A DNA stretch of 64,000 nucleotides from Flavobacteriales bacterium (GCA_016713875.1 JADJOI010000003.1:2852001-2916000), one strand, 5' to 3'; counted from the first letter of the stretch, positions 43,452 to 53,944 are shown. Notes: generated from the letters alone by a model not told the origin. Numbers and translations: made by a program.

Positions 43452-43468
43452 AACCCGACCGGGTTATT
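43452..43468 (+). terminator. Short hairpin AACCCG/CGGGTT followed by ATT after the regulator gene
   Basis: AACCCGACCGGGTTATT, 18 bp after the stop of the response regulator. The stem is only 5-6 bp, so termination efficiency is uncertain. It is one of four copies of the same motif between 33.4 and 47.5 kb. Confidence 0.45.
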
Positions 43469-43523
43469 GATGGGCTCTTCGTGCAACGCGTGTTTTGCCG
43501 TGGTCAAAACAATCGACAGCACC

Positions 43524-45074
43524 ATGCGACACACTACCCTTTCGCTTCTTTCCCTTCTCGCCCTCGGCACCTTCGCACAATCCGGCTCCCTGGATCCCAC
43601 CTTTGGGAACAACGGCAAAGTACTGGTGCCAAGCCTCGGCTTCGGGTTCAATGACCAGTCCAGAACGGCGGTCGTACTTCCGGACGATAGGATCCTTGTA
43701 GCTGGTTGGAGCAACAATGGCACACATTTCAACAGTGTTCTCCTGCGGTTCAACGCCGATGGTTCACCTGATGAGACCTTCGGGACCAATGGGCTGGTGG
43801 AGCACGACCTGGCCGCTGGCGGCGAGTTCATCCGCTCCGCAGTGCTCGACGCACAAGGCCGCCTGGTGGTCGGGGGCAAATTATTCTACGATGCGGCCGA
43901 GACCAACGGCGACATGTTCGTGGCGCGCTTCCTCGCGGATGGGACGTTGGATGCCAGTTTCAATGGAACCGGCCTGCTGGTTCGCGACATTCATAACACG
44001 CCGGATGCCGAGACGGCTTACGAGGTTATGGTTCAGCCGGATGGAAAGCTGATCCTTTGTGGGCACACGGGTCCTGATCCTGAGTCCACCGAGATCGTTG
44101 TGGAGCGCTACCTGGACAATGGCGGGATGGATCCCACGTTCGGCGGCGATGGCTCCATTCTGGTGTTTCTCGCGGACGCTACGAAGGAGCAAGTGCGAGG
44201 TGCCGTACTGGGTCCTGGCGGTGACATTTATTTCTGCGGGTATGCTACGCTCACTGGCGAGACCCATCAGTCGCTTTTGCTGGGCCACCTTGATGCGAAC
44301 GGGAACGCACCGTCCAATTTCGGGAATGCCAATGGGCACTCATGGATATCGGAGATCGGCTCAGACCTGATCGCGCGCGCAGTGGCGTTGACACCCGACG
44401 GGGGCTTGGTGGTGGCTGGCGTAAAGCAGACGACCGGAACAACTCAAGCACGTATCATCCACACGTTCGATGGTAATGGTAATGCGATCACGAACATATA
44501 CGAGGACAACACGGTTGGCACAGATGCTTGGAACTGCCTGCTTGTGCAGAACAACGGCGCGATCATCAGCGGAGGAGATGTGGCCGATGGAGCGACCTCT
44601 CGCGATTGGAATGTGGAACGGCACAACGCGGACTTGAGCTTTGACCCACTGTTCGCCACCACGAACTACGATGAGGACGGTGAGGAGGAAACCTGCTACG
44701 ATCTGGAGTTCACCAACGACAGTTCCATCATCGGGATCGGAAACGCCGAAGTGGCCGGCCTTACGCGCATCGTACTCCTAAAATACCTCAACGACAATTC
44801 ATCCAGCATCACCGATGGCGATCCCGGTAGTCAGGCCACGGTGTTCCCGAATCCGGTGGCCGATCGGACGGTGCTCACGTTCGCTCATGGAGCACCAAAG
44901 GTCGCAACCCTATCACTGATGGACGCGCAAGGACATCTGGTGCGGAACTGGTCTGGACGCGTGATCGGCAAAGACCAAGTGGAACTGGACCTCTCCGGTC
45001 TGATACCGGGTGTGTACGGAATGCGAACGAACGAACCCGGGTCGTGGACCACACTGCGCATTGTGAAACAATGA
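43524..45074 (+). CDS. Secreted delta-60 repeat protein with T9SS sorting domain
   Basis: A 516-residue protein with a signal peptide ending Gly-Thr-Phe-Ala-Gln. The mature part opens with S-L-D-P-T-F-G-N-N-G-K-V and carries repeats of the delta-60 type (L-P-D-D-R-I-L-V-A-G ... L-R-F-N-A-D-G-S-P-D-E-T-F-G), each probably one propeller blade. The C-terminal domain (V-F-P-N-P-V-A-D-R-T-V-L ... G-V-Y-G-M-R ... L-R-I-V-K-Q) is a T9SS type A signal. The start at 43524 is picked by the signal peptide. The stop overlaps the next start (ATGA). It opens a five-gene operon of secreted proteins plus an adenylyl cyclase. Confidence 0.9.
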   Translation: MRHTTLSLLSLLALGTFAQSGSLDPTFGNNGKVLVPSLGFGFNDQSRTAVVLPDDRILVAGWSNNGTHFNSVLLRFNADGSPDETFGTNGLVEHDLAAGGEFIRSAVLDAQGRLVVGGKLFYDAAETNGDMFVARFLADGTLDASFNGTGLLVRDIHNTPDAETAYEVMVQPDGKLILCGHTGPDPESTEIVVERYLDNGGMDPTFGGDGSILVFLADATKEQVRGAVLGPGGDIYFCGYATLTGETHQSLLLGHLDANGNAPSNFGNANGHSWISEIGSDLIARAVALTPDGGLVVAGVKQTTGTTQARIIHTFDGNGNAITNIYEDNTVGTDAWNCLLVQNNGAIISGGDVADGATSRDWNVERHNADLSFDPLFATTNYDEDGEEETCYDLEFTNDSSIIGIGNAEVAGLTRIVLLKYLNDNSSSITDGDPGSQATVFPNPVADRTVLTFAHGAPKVATLSLMDAQGHLVRNWSGRVIGKDQVELDLSGLIPGVYGMRTNEPGSWTTLRIVKQ

Positions 45075-45541
45075 GAAGCCCTGCTCTGATCGCTCTTGGC
45101 CTGATCATGGCCAGCGGGGCATCGGCCCAGCATGTGCTGATCTCCGCAGGAGGTGCAGGCACTGGCGCAAACATTGAGGTGGCCTGGACCCTTGGCGAGT
45201 CACTCATCGCTACAGGGACCAGTGCAAGCACGATCGCCACACAAGGCTTCCATCAACCTCCTGGCGAATTCAGCACTGCGGTCGTGCCTGTAAGCGCCAA
45301 TGCCGACTGGCAGCTCTTTCCCAACCCTACGCGCAGGCTGTTGCATTTCACCACCACATCATCTGAAGTGCATCACGCGGTGGTGCTGGACGCGGTTGGC
45401 CAACACGTTGGCACCTGGTCCATCACCGGGCCGACCAATACATGGTCCGTTGATCACCTTGCTAGCGGAACCTACCGACTTCGGGTGGTGGACCGGAACA
45501 ACAATGAACTGCACACGCTTTCCTTCATCGTGACCCCATGA
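45071..45541 (+). CDS. Small secreted protein with T9SS sorting domain
   Basis: A 156-residue protein: signal peptide ending Ala-Ser-Ala-Gln, a short domain of about 60 residues (V-L-I-S-A-G-G-A-G-T-G ... W-T-L-G-E-S-L-I-A-T ... T-Q-G-F-H-Q-P) and a T9SS C-terminal domain (L-F-P-N-P-T-R-R-L-L ... G-T-Y-R-L-R-V-V). The W-T-x-G-E / Q-G-F-x-Q-P pair is a common leader in small Bacteroidota T9SS cargo that sit beside S74 fibre proteins. Both ends overlap neighbours by 4 bp (ATGA), so it is made together with them. Confidence 0.88.
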   Translation: MRSPALIALGLIMASGASAQHVLISAGGAGTGANIEVAWTLGESLIATGTSASTIATQGFHQPPGEFSTAVVPVSANADWQLFPNPTRRLLHFTTTSSEVHHAVVLDAVGQHVGTWSITGPTNTWSVDHLASGTYRLRVVDRNNNELHTLSFIVTP

Positions 45542-47469
45542 TCAAGCGACTTTCCTCCTTGATGTGTGCGCTGTTGACCTGCACGGTCCTGGTCGCGCAA
45601 TCACCGCAGAGCTTCAGCTACCAGGCCATCGTGCGCGATGGTAGCGGTGTGGTGCAAGCCAACACCCCAACAGCCATCGAACTGTCGCTCATCCAAGGGG
45701 CCATCAACGGACCGGTGATCTACAGCGAGGAACACACGGCCACTACAAACAGTTTCGGCTTGGTGAACCTAGCCTTCGGGCAAGGCACACCGGTGAACGG
45801 CTCTTGGGCTGCCGTGGACTGGAGCAACGGACCTTGGTTCGCGCGTACGCGTGTGAACGGTGTCACCATCAGCACGACCGAACTGCTTAGCGTGCCTTAC
45901 GCACTCTTCGCCGAGACCAGCAATACGCCCGGCCCGGTCGGTCCTGCTGGACCACAGGGACCACAAGGCGCGCAGGGCGCAACAGGACCAGTTGGGCCAA
46001 CAGGTGCCCAAGGACCGCAAGGCATCGCTGGCCCCACCGGAGCTGCAGGCGCAACAGGTCCTCAAGGGCCGGCAGGGCCTATTGGACCACAAGGAGCTGC
46101 CGGTGCGGATGGTGCGTTGAACGCGTGGGGACTTTACGGGAATGCAGGCACGGACCCCGACACGAATTTCATCGGGACCACCGACAATAGCGCGGTCGTC
46201 TTCAAATTCTACAATACGCGCGCTGGATATTTGGGAAGCTCCACAGTATCCTTCGGCTATCAATCCTCTATCGCGAATTATGGCGGTTCACGTGGTAGCG
46301 CGTTCGGTGTCGAAACATTGCGCAACACTGTATTCGGCCAAGACAACTCCGCATTAGGTTACCGGGCTCTCAGGCAGAACACATCGGGGGACAGGAACAC
46401 CGCCATCGGCTCCTTCGCACTTGAGTCCAACACCCTTGGCTCCTCGAATACCGCTGTGGGGAACGTTGCACTCACCAACAATACCACTGGATCACATAAC
46501 ACGGTCCTAGGGGACTCGACAATGGTCTACAACACAACTGGCAACCAGAACGTAGCCGTCGGAAGCAACAGCTTGGAAGCGAACACCACCGGGTTCCGCA
46601 ACATAGCCATCGGAGAGAATGCACTGAACGACAATACCACCGGAGAGTACAATGTCACGATCGGATACGCCGCTGCCAGTGCTTCTTCTTCATCCGACCA
46701 GAACGTTTCCATCGGAGCTTTCGCCTTCGCTGATGGCGGCTCTAGCCAAAACGTGGCCATTGGGCAGAATGCACTTTATACATCGGCTTCGGTCGGATTC
46801 AATACTGCGGTAGGTTACAAAGCACTGTCGGAGTACAATTTCGGATACTGTACAGCCGTCGGCGCGAACGCTGGTGATTTCACCTATAGCGGAAGTTATT
46901 CCACGTACCTGGGTTACAGGGCCTACGCTTTGGCGGACGCATATGAGAATGCTATGGGCCTGGGTTACAATGCTCGACCCACTGCGAGCAACACCGTGCA
47001 CGTCGGCAACACGAGTATTCAAAGCATCAAGGGCCAGGTCGGTTTCAGCACCTATTCCGACTCACGCTATAAGAAGAACATCGCCGAGGATGTACGTGGT
47101 CTTGACTTCATCCTGAAGCTGCGACCGGTCACCTACAACTTGGCCGCGCATCAACTGTCCGCCCACTTGAAAGAGGACATGCGCCGCGACAGCAGCGGTG
47201 CCATCGTGTACTCCACCAGCCCGGAAGACCAACAGGGCCGCGACGAGCAGGAGCGCATCCGCTACACGGGTTTCCTGGCCCAAGAGGTGGAGGCGGCAGC
47301 AAAGTCGGCGGGCTTCGACTTCAGCGGGGTGGACAAGCCGAAGAACGCCAATGACCTCTACAGCCTGCGCTATGCGGAATTCGTGGTGCCCTTGGTAAAG
47401 GCCGTGCAGGAACAGCAAGCCATCATCGAACGGCTGGAAAAACGCATCGCAGTGCTGGAAGGGCGCTAA
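45538..47469 (+). CDS. Collagen-like, S74-autoprocessed trimeric surface fibre protein
   Basis: A 643-residue secreted protein. In order: signal peptide ending Val-Ala-Gln; an N-terminal beta domain (F-S-Y-Q-A-I-V-R-D-G ... L-L-S-V-P-Y-A-L-F-A-E-T); about 19 collagen-like G-x-y triplets near residues 131-187; many N-T-A-I-G / N-T-A-V-G head-type repeats; and a C-terminal intramolecular chaperone of the S74 family with the S-D-S-R-Y-K dyad (Ser507, Lys512), followed by R-P-V-T-Y and G-F-L-A-Q-E-V. In phage tailspikes this domain helps trimerise the protein and then cuts itself off. I infer a trimeric fibre on the cell surface. It overlaps the upstream gene by 4 bp. Confidence 0.9.
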   Translation: MIKRLSSLMCALLTCTVLVAQSPQSFSYQAIVRDGSGVVQANTPTAIELSLIQGAINGPVIYSEEHTATTNSFGLVNLAFGQGTPVNGSWAAVDWSNGPWFARTRVNGVTISTTELLSVPYALFAETSNTPGPVGPAGPQGPQGAQGATGPVGPTGAQGPQGIAGPTGAAGATGPQGPAGPIGPQGAAGADGALNAWGLYGNAGTDPDTNFIGTTDNSAVVFKFYNTRAGYLGSSTVSFGYQSSIANYGGSRGSAFGVETLRNTVFGQDNSALGYRALRQNTSGDRNTAIGSFALESNTLGSSNTAVGNVALTNNTTGSHNTVLGDSTMVYNTTGNQNVAVGSNSLEANTTGFRNIAIGENALNDNTTGEYNVTIGYAAASASSSSDQNVSIGAFAFADGGSSQNVAIGQNALYTSASVGFNTAVGYKALSEYNFGYCTAVGANAGDFTYSGSYSTYLGYRAYALADAYENAMGLGYNARPTASNTVHVGNTSIQSIKGQVGFSTYSDSRYKKNIAEDVRGLDFILKLRPVTYNLAAHQLSAHLKEDMRRDSSGAIVYSTSPEDQQGRDEQERIRYTGFLAQEVEAAAKSAGFDFSGVDKPKNANDLYSLRYAEFVVPLVKAVQEQQAIIERLEKRIAVLEGR

Positions 47470-47484
47470 CCCGAACGGGTTATT
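47468..47484 (+). terminator. Short hairpin AACCCG/CGGGTT followed by ATT overlapping a stop codon
   Basis: AACCCGAACGGGTTATT begins within the TAA stop of the fibre gene. The spacing to the next ATG (47522) is 38 bp. It may be a weak terminator or a message-processing site within the operon. Confidence 0.45.
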
Positions 47485-47521
47485 GAAGCCCAGCATACCA
47501 CACGGTTGCTTTGGGGGTATC

Positions 47522-49282
47522 ATGTTGTCATGCTCTTCCTGTCCGTTCTGCCGGTATTTGCGAGGGACGTTCCTGCTCGGGTTCTTGTTAGCCTTGCTCC
47601 ATGCCGACGCCCAGAACATCGGCATCAATGTGAACGGGGCTTCGCCTCATCCATCGGCTTTGCTTGACATCGATGCCGGAGCGATCGTTGGCACCAAGAG
47701 AGGGCTTTTGATACCGCGCGTGACCACGGCTGAACGGATCGCCATTGCTGCTCCCGCTACGGGTCTCGTCGTGTACGATACTTCCACGAACTCCTTTTGG
47801 TACTACAACAGCGCGGCATGGACACCATTGCTCGGCACCGCTACGGGCTGGGGCACCACGGGCAATGCAGGCATGGTGCTCGGCACCAACTTCCTCGGCA
47901 CCACGGACAATGTGCCCTTCGAGGTGCGGGTGAACGATGAGCGCGCAGGCTTCCTTTCTCCGGGTGGCACCGCCACCTCATGGGGCCATCGGGCCTTGAT
48001 GGTGAATACCGGCACCGGCAATACGGCCCTTGGGAAGAACGCCCTGGCAGGAAATACCACGGCCAACAACAACACCGCCGTGGGCAACCAGGCGCTCGCC
48101 ACCAACGCCACCGGGGGCCAGAACACGGCTCTGGGCAGCCAGGCCTTGAACACCAATCTCAGCACGAGCAACAACACGGCCGTTGGTTTTCGTGCGCTGA
48201 ACGTGACGGTGTCCAGTGACAACACCGCCGTCGGCTCGGAAGCGTTGCTTTTCAATGGGATCGGCACCGACAACACCGCTGTAGGCAGCGACGCGCTACG
48301 GGTGAATGTGCTTGGATCACAGAACACCGCAGTAGGAAGCAGTGCGCTCTATACGAACACCGCAGCGGGCAACACGGCCATGGGCGCCACCGCACTCTAC
48401 GCGAACACCACAGGCATCTATAACGTGGCGGTGGGCGCCGAAGCGCTCGAGGACAACACCTCCGGAGGCGATAACACAGCCATCGGGGCCTTCGCCCTTT
48501 GGAACAACACGGTGGGCGTGAACAACACAGCGATCGGGTTCCAAGCCATGGGGATCAACTCCACGGTAACGGCCGACTACAACACCGCGGTGGGTTACCA
48601 GGCCGCGATCGGGCTCACGAACCAGAACTACAACACGTGCGTCGGCTACCAGGCGGGCCTCTTGGGCCTGGGCACGGGCACGCTGATCGGTGCTGGCATC
48701 GTACAGAACGCCGCAGGCTACACCAACGCGACCGCGCTGGGGTACAGCACCACCCTGGATGGCAGCAATCGCGTGCGCCTGGGAAATACCGCGATCACCA
48801 GCATCGGTGGATATGCGGGCTGGACCACCCTGCCCAGCGATGCGCGTTACAAGCGCAACGTACGCGAGGACGTCAGTGGGCTTGATTTCATCCTCCGGCT
48901 GCGACCGGTCACCTACAGCGTGGATGTGGAGAAGATCGTCGCTGACCTCGGTGAGGACTTCACGGCGGACCCACTGGGCAACCGCCTGCTGCGCGAACAG
49001 GTACCGGAGATCCTCGCGGCGCGGAAAGAGAAAGCGCTGATACGATACACGGGATTCATCGCCCAGGAAGTGGATTCGGCCGCTAAGGCCGTGGGCTATG
49101 ATTTCAGTGGGGTGGACAAGGTGACCAATAGCGATCGCATGCTCGGTCTGCGTTATGCGGAGTTCGTGGTGCCTTTGGTGAAGGCCGTGCAGGAACAGAA
49201 CCGGGTCATTGAAGAGCAACGTGTGCTCATTCAGCAACTGATGAAGCGCTTGAACGCCATCGAACGCAGGATCACGAAGTGA
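47522..49282 (+). CDS. S74-autoprocessed trimeric surface fibre protein, second copy
   Basis: A 586-residue paralogue of the preceding gene without collagen triplets. The ATG at 47522 begins a hydrophobic leader (with four Cys, unusual) ending His-Ala-Asp-Ala-Gln. An N-terminal domain (I-G-I-N-V-N-G-A-S-P-H-P-S-A-L-L-D-I-D) of a kind frequent before T9SS or fibre domains is followed by about fifteen N-T-A-V-G-x-x-A-L repeats like YadA heads, and a C-terminal S74 chaperone with S-D-A-R-Y-K (Ser439, Lys444) and F-I-A-Q-E-V. It should self-cleave and trimerise. Its stop overlaps the cyclase ATG by one base. Confidence 0.9.
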   Translation: MLSCSSCPFCRYLRGTFLLGFLLALLHADAQNIGINVNGASPHPSALLDIDAGAIVGTKRGLLIPRVTTAERIAIAAPATGLVVYDTSTNSFWYYNSAAWTPLLGTATGWGTTGNAGMVLGTNFLGTTDNVPFEVRVNDERAGFLSPGGTATSWGHRALMVNTGTGNTALGKNALAGNTTANNNTAVGNQALATNATGGQNTALGSQALNTNLSTSNNTAVGFRALNVTVSSDNTAVGSEALLFNGIGTDNTAVGSDALRVNVLGSQNTAVGSSALYTNTAAGNTAMGATALYANTTGIYNVAVGAEALEDNTSGGDNTAIGAFALWNNTVGVNNTAIGFQAMGINSTVTADYNTAVGYQAAIGLTNQNYNTCVGYQAGLLGLGTGTLIGAGIVQNAAGYTNATALGYSTTLDGSNRVRLGNTAITSIGGYAGWTTLPSDARYKRNVREDVSGLDFILRLRPVTYSVDVEKIVADLGEDFTADPLGNRLLREQVPEILAARKEKALIRYTGFIAQEVDSAAKAVGYDFSGVDKVTNSDRMLGLRYAEFVVPLVKAVQEQNRVIEEQRVLIQQLMKRLNAIERRITK

Positions 49283-51354
49283 TGCCTCCTATCAACGCAC
49301 GCTGGAGCACGACCGCAGTGCTCATCTTATCCATGCTGATCGCAGTGGGCCAACCAGTGGACATCCCTCCCCCGCCTGATCGCGCGAGCGGCACTGACAG
49401 TGCTTACTTCAACGACCAGTACAACTGGATCTGGGACAACTTCCTCTACACACGTCCGGATACCGCGTTCCAGTTGGCCGAGGCAATGTATCGGGAAGCC
49501 GTTGCGCCAGGCCTGGAGGTCTGGGCGGCCAAGGCTTTGGACCTGCAAGGCATCACCTGGTACGTGCGTGGCCAACCCTTGAAAGCCGCGGAGTACAGCA
49601 GTAGGACCATACCGATCTACGAGGCCTTGAACGATCGGCAGGCGCTCGCATCCACCTTGGGCAACACGGGGGCTTTCCTCATGCGCGGAAGCCTGTATGA
49701 TTCCGCGTTGGTCGTGCTGCGGCATGCGCTGAGCGTGCAGGAGGAACTGCACGACACCGTGGGCATGGCCAACACGCACAATAGCATGGGTAGTGTCCAT
49801 CAGGAGCGCGGAGACCTGCATCGTGCGCTGGATGCGTATCGCCTGGCGTTGAAGCATGCGGAAGCCTTTGGCGACAGTGCCGCTACCGCTAATGTGGAAG
49901 GCAACCTCGGTACCGTATATGCCAAACAGAAGGAGTTCGACAAGGCACTTCTCCACTTCGAAATGTCGCGCAACATCCTCAGTCGGTTGAACGAGATGAA
50001 CAACCTGGTGATCGCGTTGCTGAACATCGGCGGGGTGCACAGTGAACTGAACGATACCACGCGCGCGTTGGCCAGCCTCCGCGAAGCATTTGAGCTGGCC
50101 GAACGAAGCGGTGACGAGCGCAACATGGCTTCAGCCCAGATCAACATCGGTGAGTTGTACGGCAAGGCGGGCCAGCACGAACGGGCATTGGCCGCATTCC
50201 AGGAGGGCCTGCGACGTACGGAAGTAAGCCAGGATCCTTGGGTGCGAAGCCAATTGCTCATGAACGCGGGTGCTGCCCTGTTCGAGCTGGGGCGCGTGCA
50301 GGAAGCTGCGGAACGAGGTGAAGAAGCCCTGGCCTTGGCCCGGCGCGAAGGCATCATCATTCCCATGCGGGATGCCGCCGAACTGCTTGCAAAGGTGTAC
50401 CGGAAACAAGGGCGTTTCGAGCAAGCCCTCGAAACCCAACTGTTGTTCACCCAACTGCGCGACAGCTTGGTGAACGAGGAGAACGAGCGCGCTGTGATCG
50501 GCTTCGACCTTCGCCGGAACTACGAACGCCAAGCGCTCACCGATAGCCTGCAACATGCTTCGGAAACGGCGCTCCAGGTCAAGGAGATCCAGAAACAGAA
50601 GGTGATCCGGAACGGCTTCGTGGGCGGTTTCGCCTTGGTCGCCCTGTTCGCTGCGGTCTTCTTCCTGCAGCGCAACCGGATCAGCAAGGAGAAAGCGCGC
50701 AGCGAGGAGCTCCTCTTGAACATCCTGCCGGAGGAGGTCGCCGAAGAGCTGAAGGCCAAAGGCGAAGCGCAAGCCGTGCAGATCGATCAGGTCACCGTGC
50801 TCTTCACTGATTTCAAAGGCTTCACTTCGCTCAGTGAGAACCTCACGCCGCGCGAACTGGTGCGCGACCTGAACGAGTGCTTCAGTGCGTTCGACAGGAT
50901 CACGACGAAGTACGGCATCGAGAAGATCAAGACCATCGGTGATGCATACATGGCGGCAGGCGGACTGCCCGTGGCCAACGACACCCATGCGCTGGATGTG
51001 ATCCATGCTGCATTGGAGATGCGCGATTTCATCGCCGAGGGCAAAGCGCGGAAGATAGCGGCAGGCCGGCCTTTCTTCGAGGTACGCATCGGCGTCCATA
51101 CCGGGCCGGTGGTCGCGGGGATCGTGGGCGTGAAGAAGTTCCAGTACGATATCTGGGGCGACACGGTGAACACGGCGAGCAGGATGGAGTCCTCGGGCGA
51201 AGTGGGAAGAGTCAATATTAGCGCGGCCACGTATGCGCTGGTCCGCGACCAGGGGGCCTCCGCCGGGGGGCTGTTCCAGTTCCAGCCGCGCGGCAAGGTG
51301 CAGGCCAAGGGCAAGGGCGAAATGGAGATGTACTTCGTGGAAAAGCGGGGTTGA
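49282..51354 (+). CDS. Periplasmic-TPR class III adenylyl cyclase
   Basis: A 690-residue membrane enzyme making cAMP from ATP. It has a signal peptide, about 380 residues of periplasmic TPRs, a coiled stretch, a transmembrane helix near 450-470 and a C-terminal cyclase domain. Metal-binding Asp510 (L-F-T-D-F-K-G-F-T) and Asp554 (T-I-G-D-A-Y) are present, as are Lys550 and Asp623, the pair that selects adenine over guanine, and Asn630/Arg634 of the transition-state motif (V-N-T-A-S-R-M). The L-L-N-I-L-P-E-E-V-A-E-E-L helix before the domain is the usual signalling helix. The ATG at 49282 overlaps the upstream stop (TGATG), tying cAMP synthesis to the surface-fibre operon. Confidence 0.93.
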   Translation: MPPINARWSTTAVLILSMLIAVGQPVDIPPPPDRASGTDSAYFNDQYNWIWDNFLYTRPDTAFQLAEAMYREAVAPGLEVWAAKALDLQGITWYVRGQPLKAAEYSSRTIPIYEALNDRQALASTLGNTGAFLMRGSLYDSALVVLRHALSVQEELHDTVGMANTHNSMGSVHQERGDLHRALDAYRLALKHAEAFGDSAATANVEGNLGTVYAKQKEFDKALLHFEMSRNILSRLNEMNNLVIALLNIGGVHSELNDTTRALASLREAFELAERSGDERNMASAQINIGELYGKAGQHERALAAFQEGLRRTEVSQDPWVRSQLLMNAGAALFELGRVQEAAERGEEALALARREGIIIPMRDAAELLAKVYRKQGRFEQALETQLLFTQLRDSLVNEENERAVIGFDLRRNYERQALTDSLQHASETALQVKEIQKQKVIRNGFVGGFALVALFAAVFFLQRNRISKEKARSEELLLNILPEEVAEELKAKGEAQAVQIDQVTVLFTDFKGFTSLSENLTPRELVRDLNECFSAFDRITTKYGIEKIKTIGDAYMAAGGLPVANDTHALDVIHAALEMRDFIAEGKARKIAAGRPFFEVRIGVHTGPVVAGIVGVKKFQYDIWGDTVNTASRMESSGEVGRVNISAATYALVRDQGASAGGLFQFQPRGKVQAKGKGEMEMYFVEKRG

Positions 51355-51442
51355 GCCCTGCTTGCCATCTTTGCCGTGGTTCGGAAGCCGATCGTCAGCA
51401 GCGCATTGTCTGATCATCTGATCTTCTGAGCATCCGATAGGC

Positions 51443-52894
<1,452 letters not shown>

Positions 52895-52910
52895 CGGTCA
52901 TTTCCAACCC

Positions 52911-53276
52911 GTCATCGCGGGCCGGGCCCTGCCGGCGAAGCGATCTCCCATCGCATCGGTGGATCTCGTCCGGCTAGGGGAGATCGCCACGGCGCCCTTG
53001 CGGGCCGCCTCGCGATGACGGTACAGAGGGGGGTGGTTCACGTACCGATCATCTCCAACCCGACCTCGCGAGCCGGGCCCTGCCGGCGAAGCGATCTCCC
53101 ATCGCCGTGGTGGATCTCGTCCGGCTAGGGGAGATCGCCACGGCGGCCTTGCGGGCCGCCTCGCGATGACGGTGCGGAGGGGTGAGGTGCAAGTACGTGT
53201 CATTTCCAAACCGTCATCGCGAGGTCCGCGCAGCGGCTGAAGCGATCTCCCCTCGCTGTGGTGGATCTCCAGCACC
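52911..53276. repeat. Palindromic 151-bp-period repeat array, left block
   Basis: Two full 109-bp units (52911-53019, 53062-53170) and a left half-unit (53213 to about 53276). Each unit begins GTCATCGCG-like and ends with its inverse CGCGATGAC; inside, GCGATCTCCC mirrors GGGGAGATCGC. Units are joined by a conserved 42-bp spacer containing GGAGGGGTGAGG. Unit starts are exactly 151 bp apart (52911, 53062, 53213). The third unit is cut at its middle, where the GIY-YIG gene begins. Confidence 0.9.
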
Positions 53277-53295
53277 GATGTCCTAGCTTGGTGGA

Positions 53296-53595
53296 ATGGA
53301 ACGCGGCGGCTGGGTCTACATCCTCACCAACCGGCCTTACGGTGTGCTTTACGTGGGCGTGACCGCCCACCTTTCGGCCCGGATCATTGAGCACAGGGAA
53401 AAGGTCGACCCCAGGAGCTTCACCGCGCGGTACGGGCTGTTCCGGTTGGTATACACGGAAGGTTTCGATGACATCACTGCGGCGATCGATCGGGAGAAGC
53501 AATTGAAGGCGGGGTCACGGGCGCGGAAAATCGCGTTGATCGAACGGGTGAATCCGGAGTGGGTGGATCTGGTCGGGACGATCGGGGAGGACTGA
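53296..53595 (+). CDS. GIY-YIG superfamily endonuclease inside the palindromic array
   Basis: A 99-residue single-domain nuclease. V-Y-I-L-T-N followed by L-Y-V-G-V-T at residues 7-23 is the GIY-YIG core; the catalytic Arg is in A-R-I-I-E-H-R and the family Glu lies in the following helix. The D-R-E-K-Q-L-K-A-G-S-R-x-R-K and L-I-E-R-x-N-P-E-W segments are typical of the small stand-alone UPF0213-like group, whose role is unknown. TAGCTTG at 53284-53290 ends 5 bp before the ATG, so the message may be leaderless. The gene replaces the right half of a repeat unit; repeat blocks flank it on both sides. Confidence 0.92.
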   Translation: MERGGWVYILTNRPYGVLYVGVTAHLSARIIEHREKVDPRSFTARYGLFRLVYTEGFDDITAAIDREKQLKAGSRARKIALIERVNPEWVDLVGTIGED

Positions 53596-53610
53596 ACACG
53601 ACCCCCACCC

Positions 53611-53944
53611 GTCCTCGCGAGCCGGGCCCTGCCGGCGAAGCGATCTCCCATCGCCGTGGTGAATCTCGTCCGGCTAGGGGAGCACGCCATGGCGGCCTTG
53701 CGGGCCGCCTCGCGATGACGGTGCGGAGGGGTGAGGGTCAAGTACCGGTCATTTCCGAACCGTCATCGCGAGCCGGGCCCTGCCGGCGAAGCGATCTCCC
53801 ATCGCAGCGGTGGATCGCGTCCGGCTAGGGGAGATCGCCACGGCGGCCTGGCGGGCCGCCTCGCGATGACGGTGCGGAGGGGTGAGGGTCACGTACCGAT
53901 CATTTCCAACCCGTCGTCCCGAGCCGGGCTCTGCCGGATGAACG
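53611..53944. repeat. Palindromic 151-bp-period repeat array, right block
   Basis: Two full 109-bp units (53611-53719, 53762-53870) and the first 30 or so bases of a third at 53913, again spaced exactly 151 bp. They match the left block closely, with a few base changes (for example GAGCACGCC for GAGATCGCC in the first unit). The array ends where unit sequence changes into the CCCCTCC hairpin cassette at 53945. Related partial units occur at 62247-62345. Confidence 0.9.

Noticed and set aside
52911..53944. The regular repeat array as a CRISPR
   Set aside because: Units are 109-bp palindromes with a constant spacer, not short repeats with unique spacers, and no cas gene is present.
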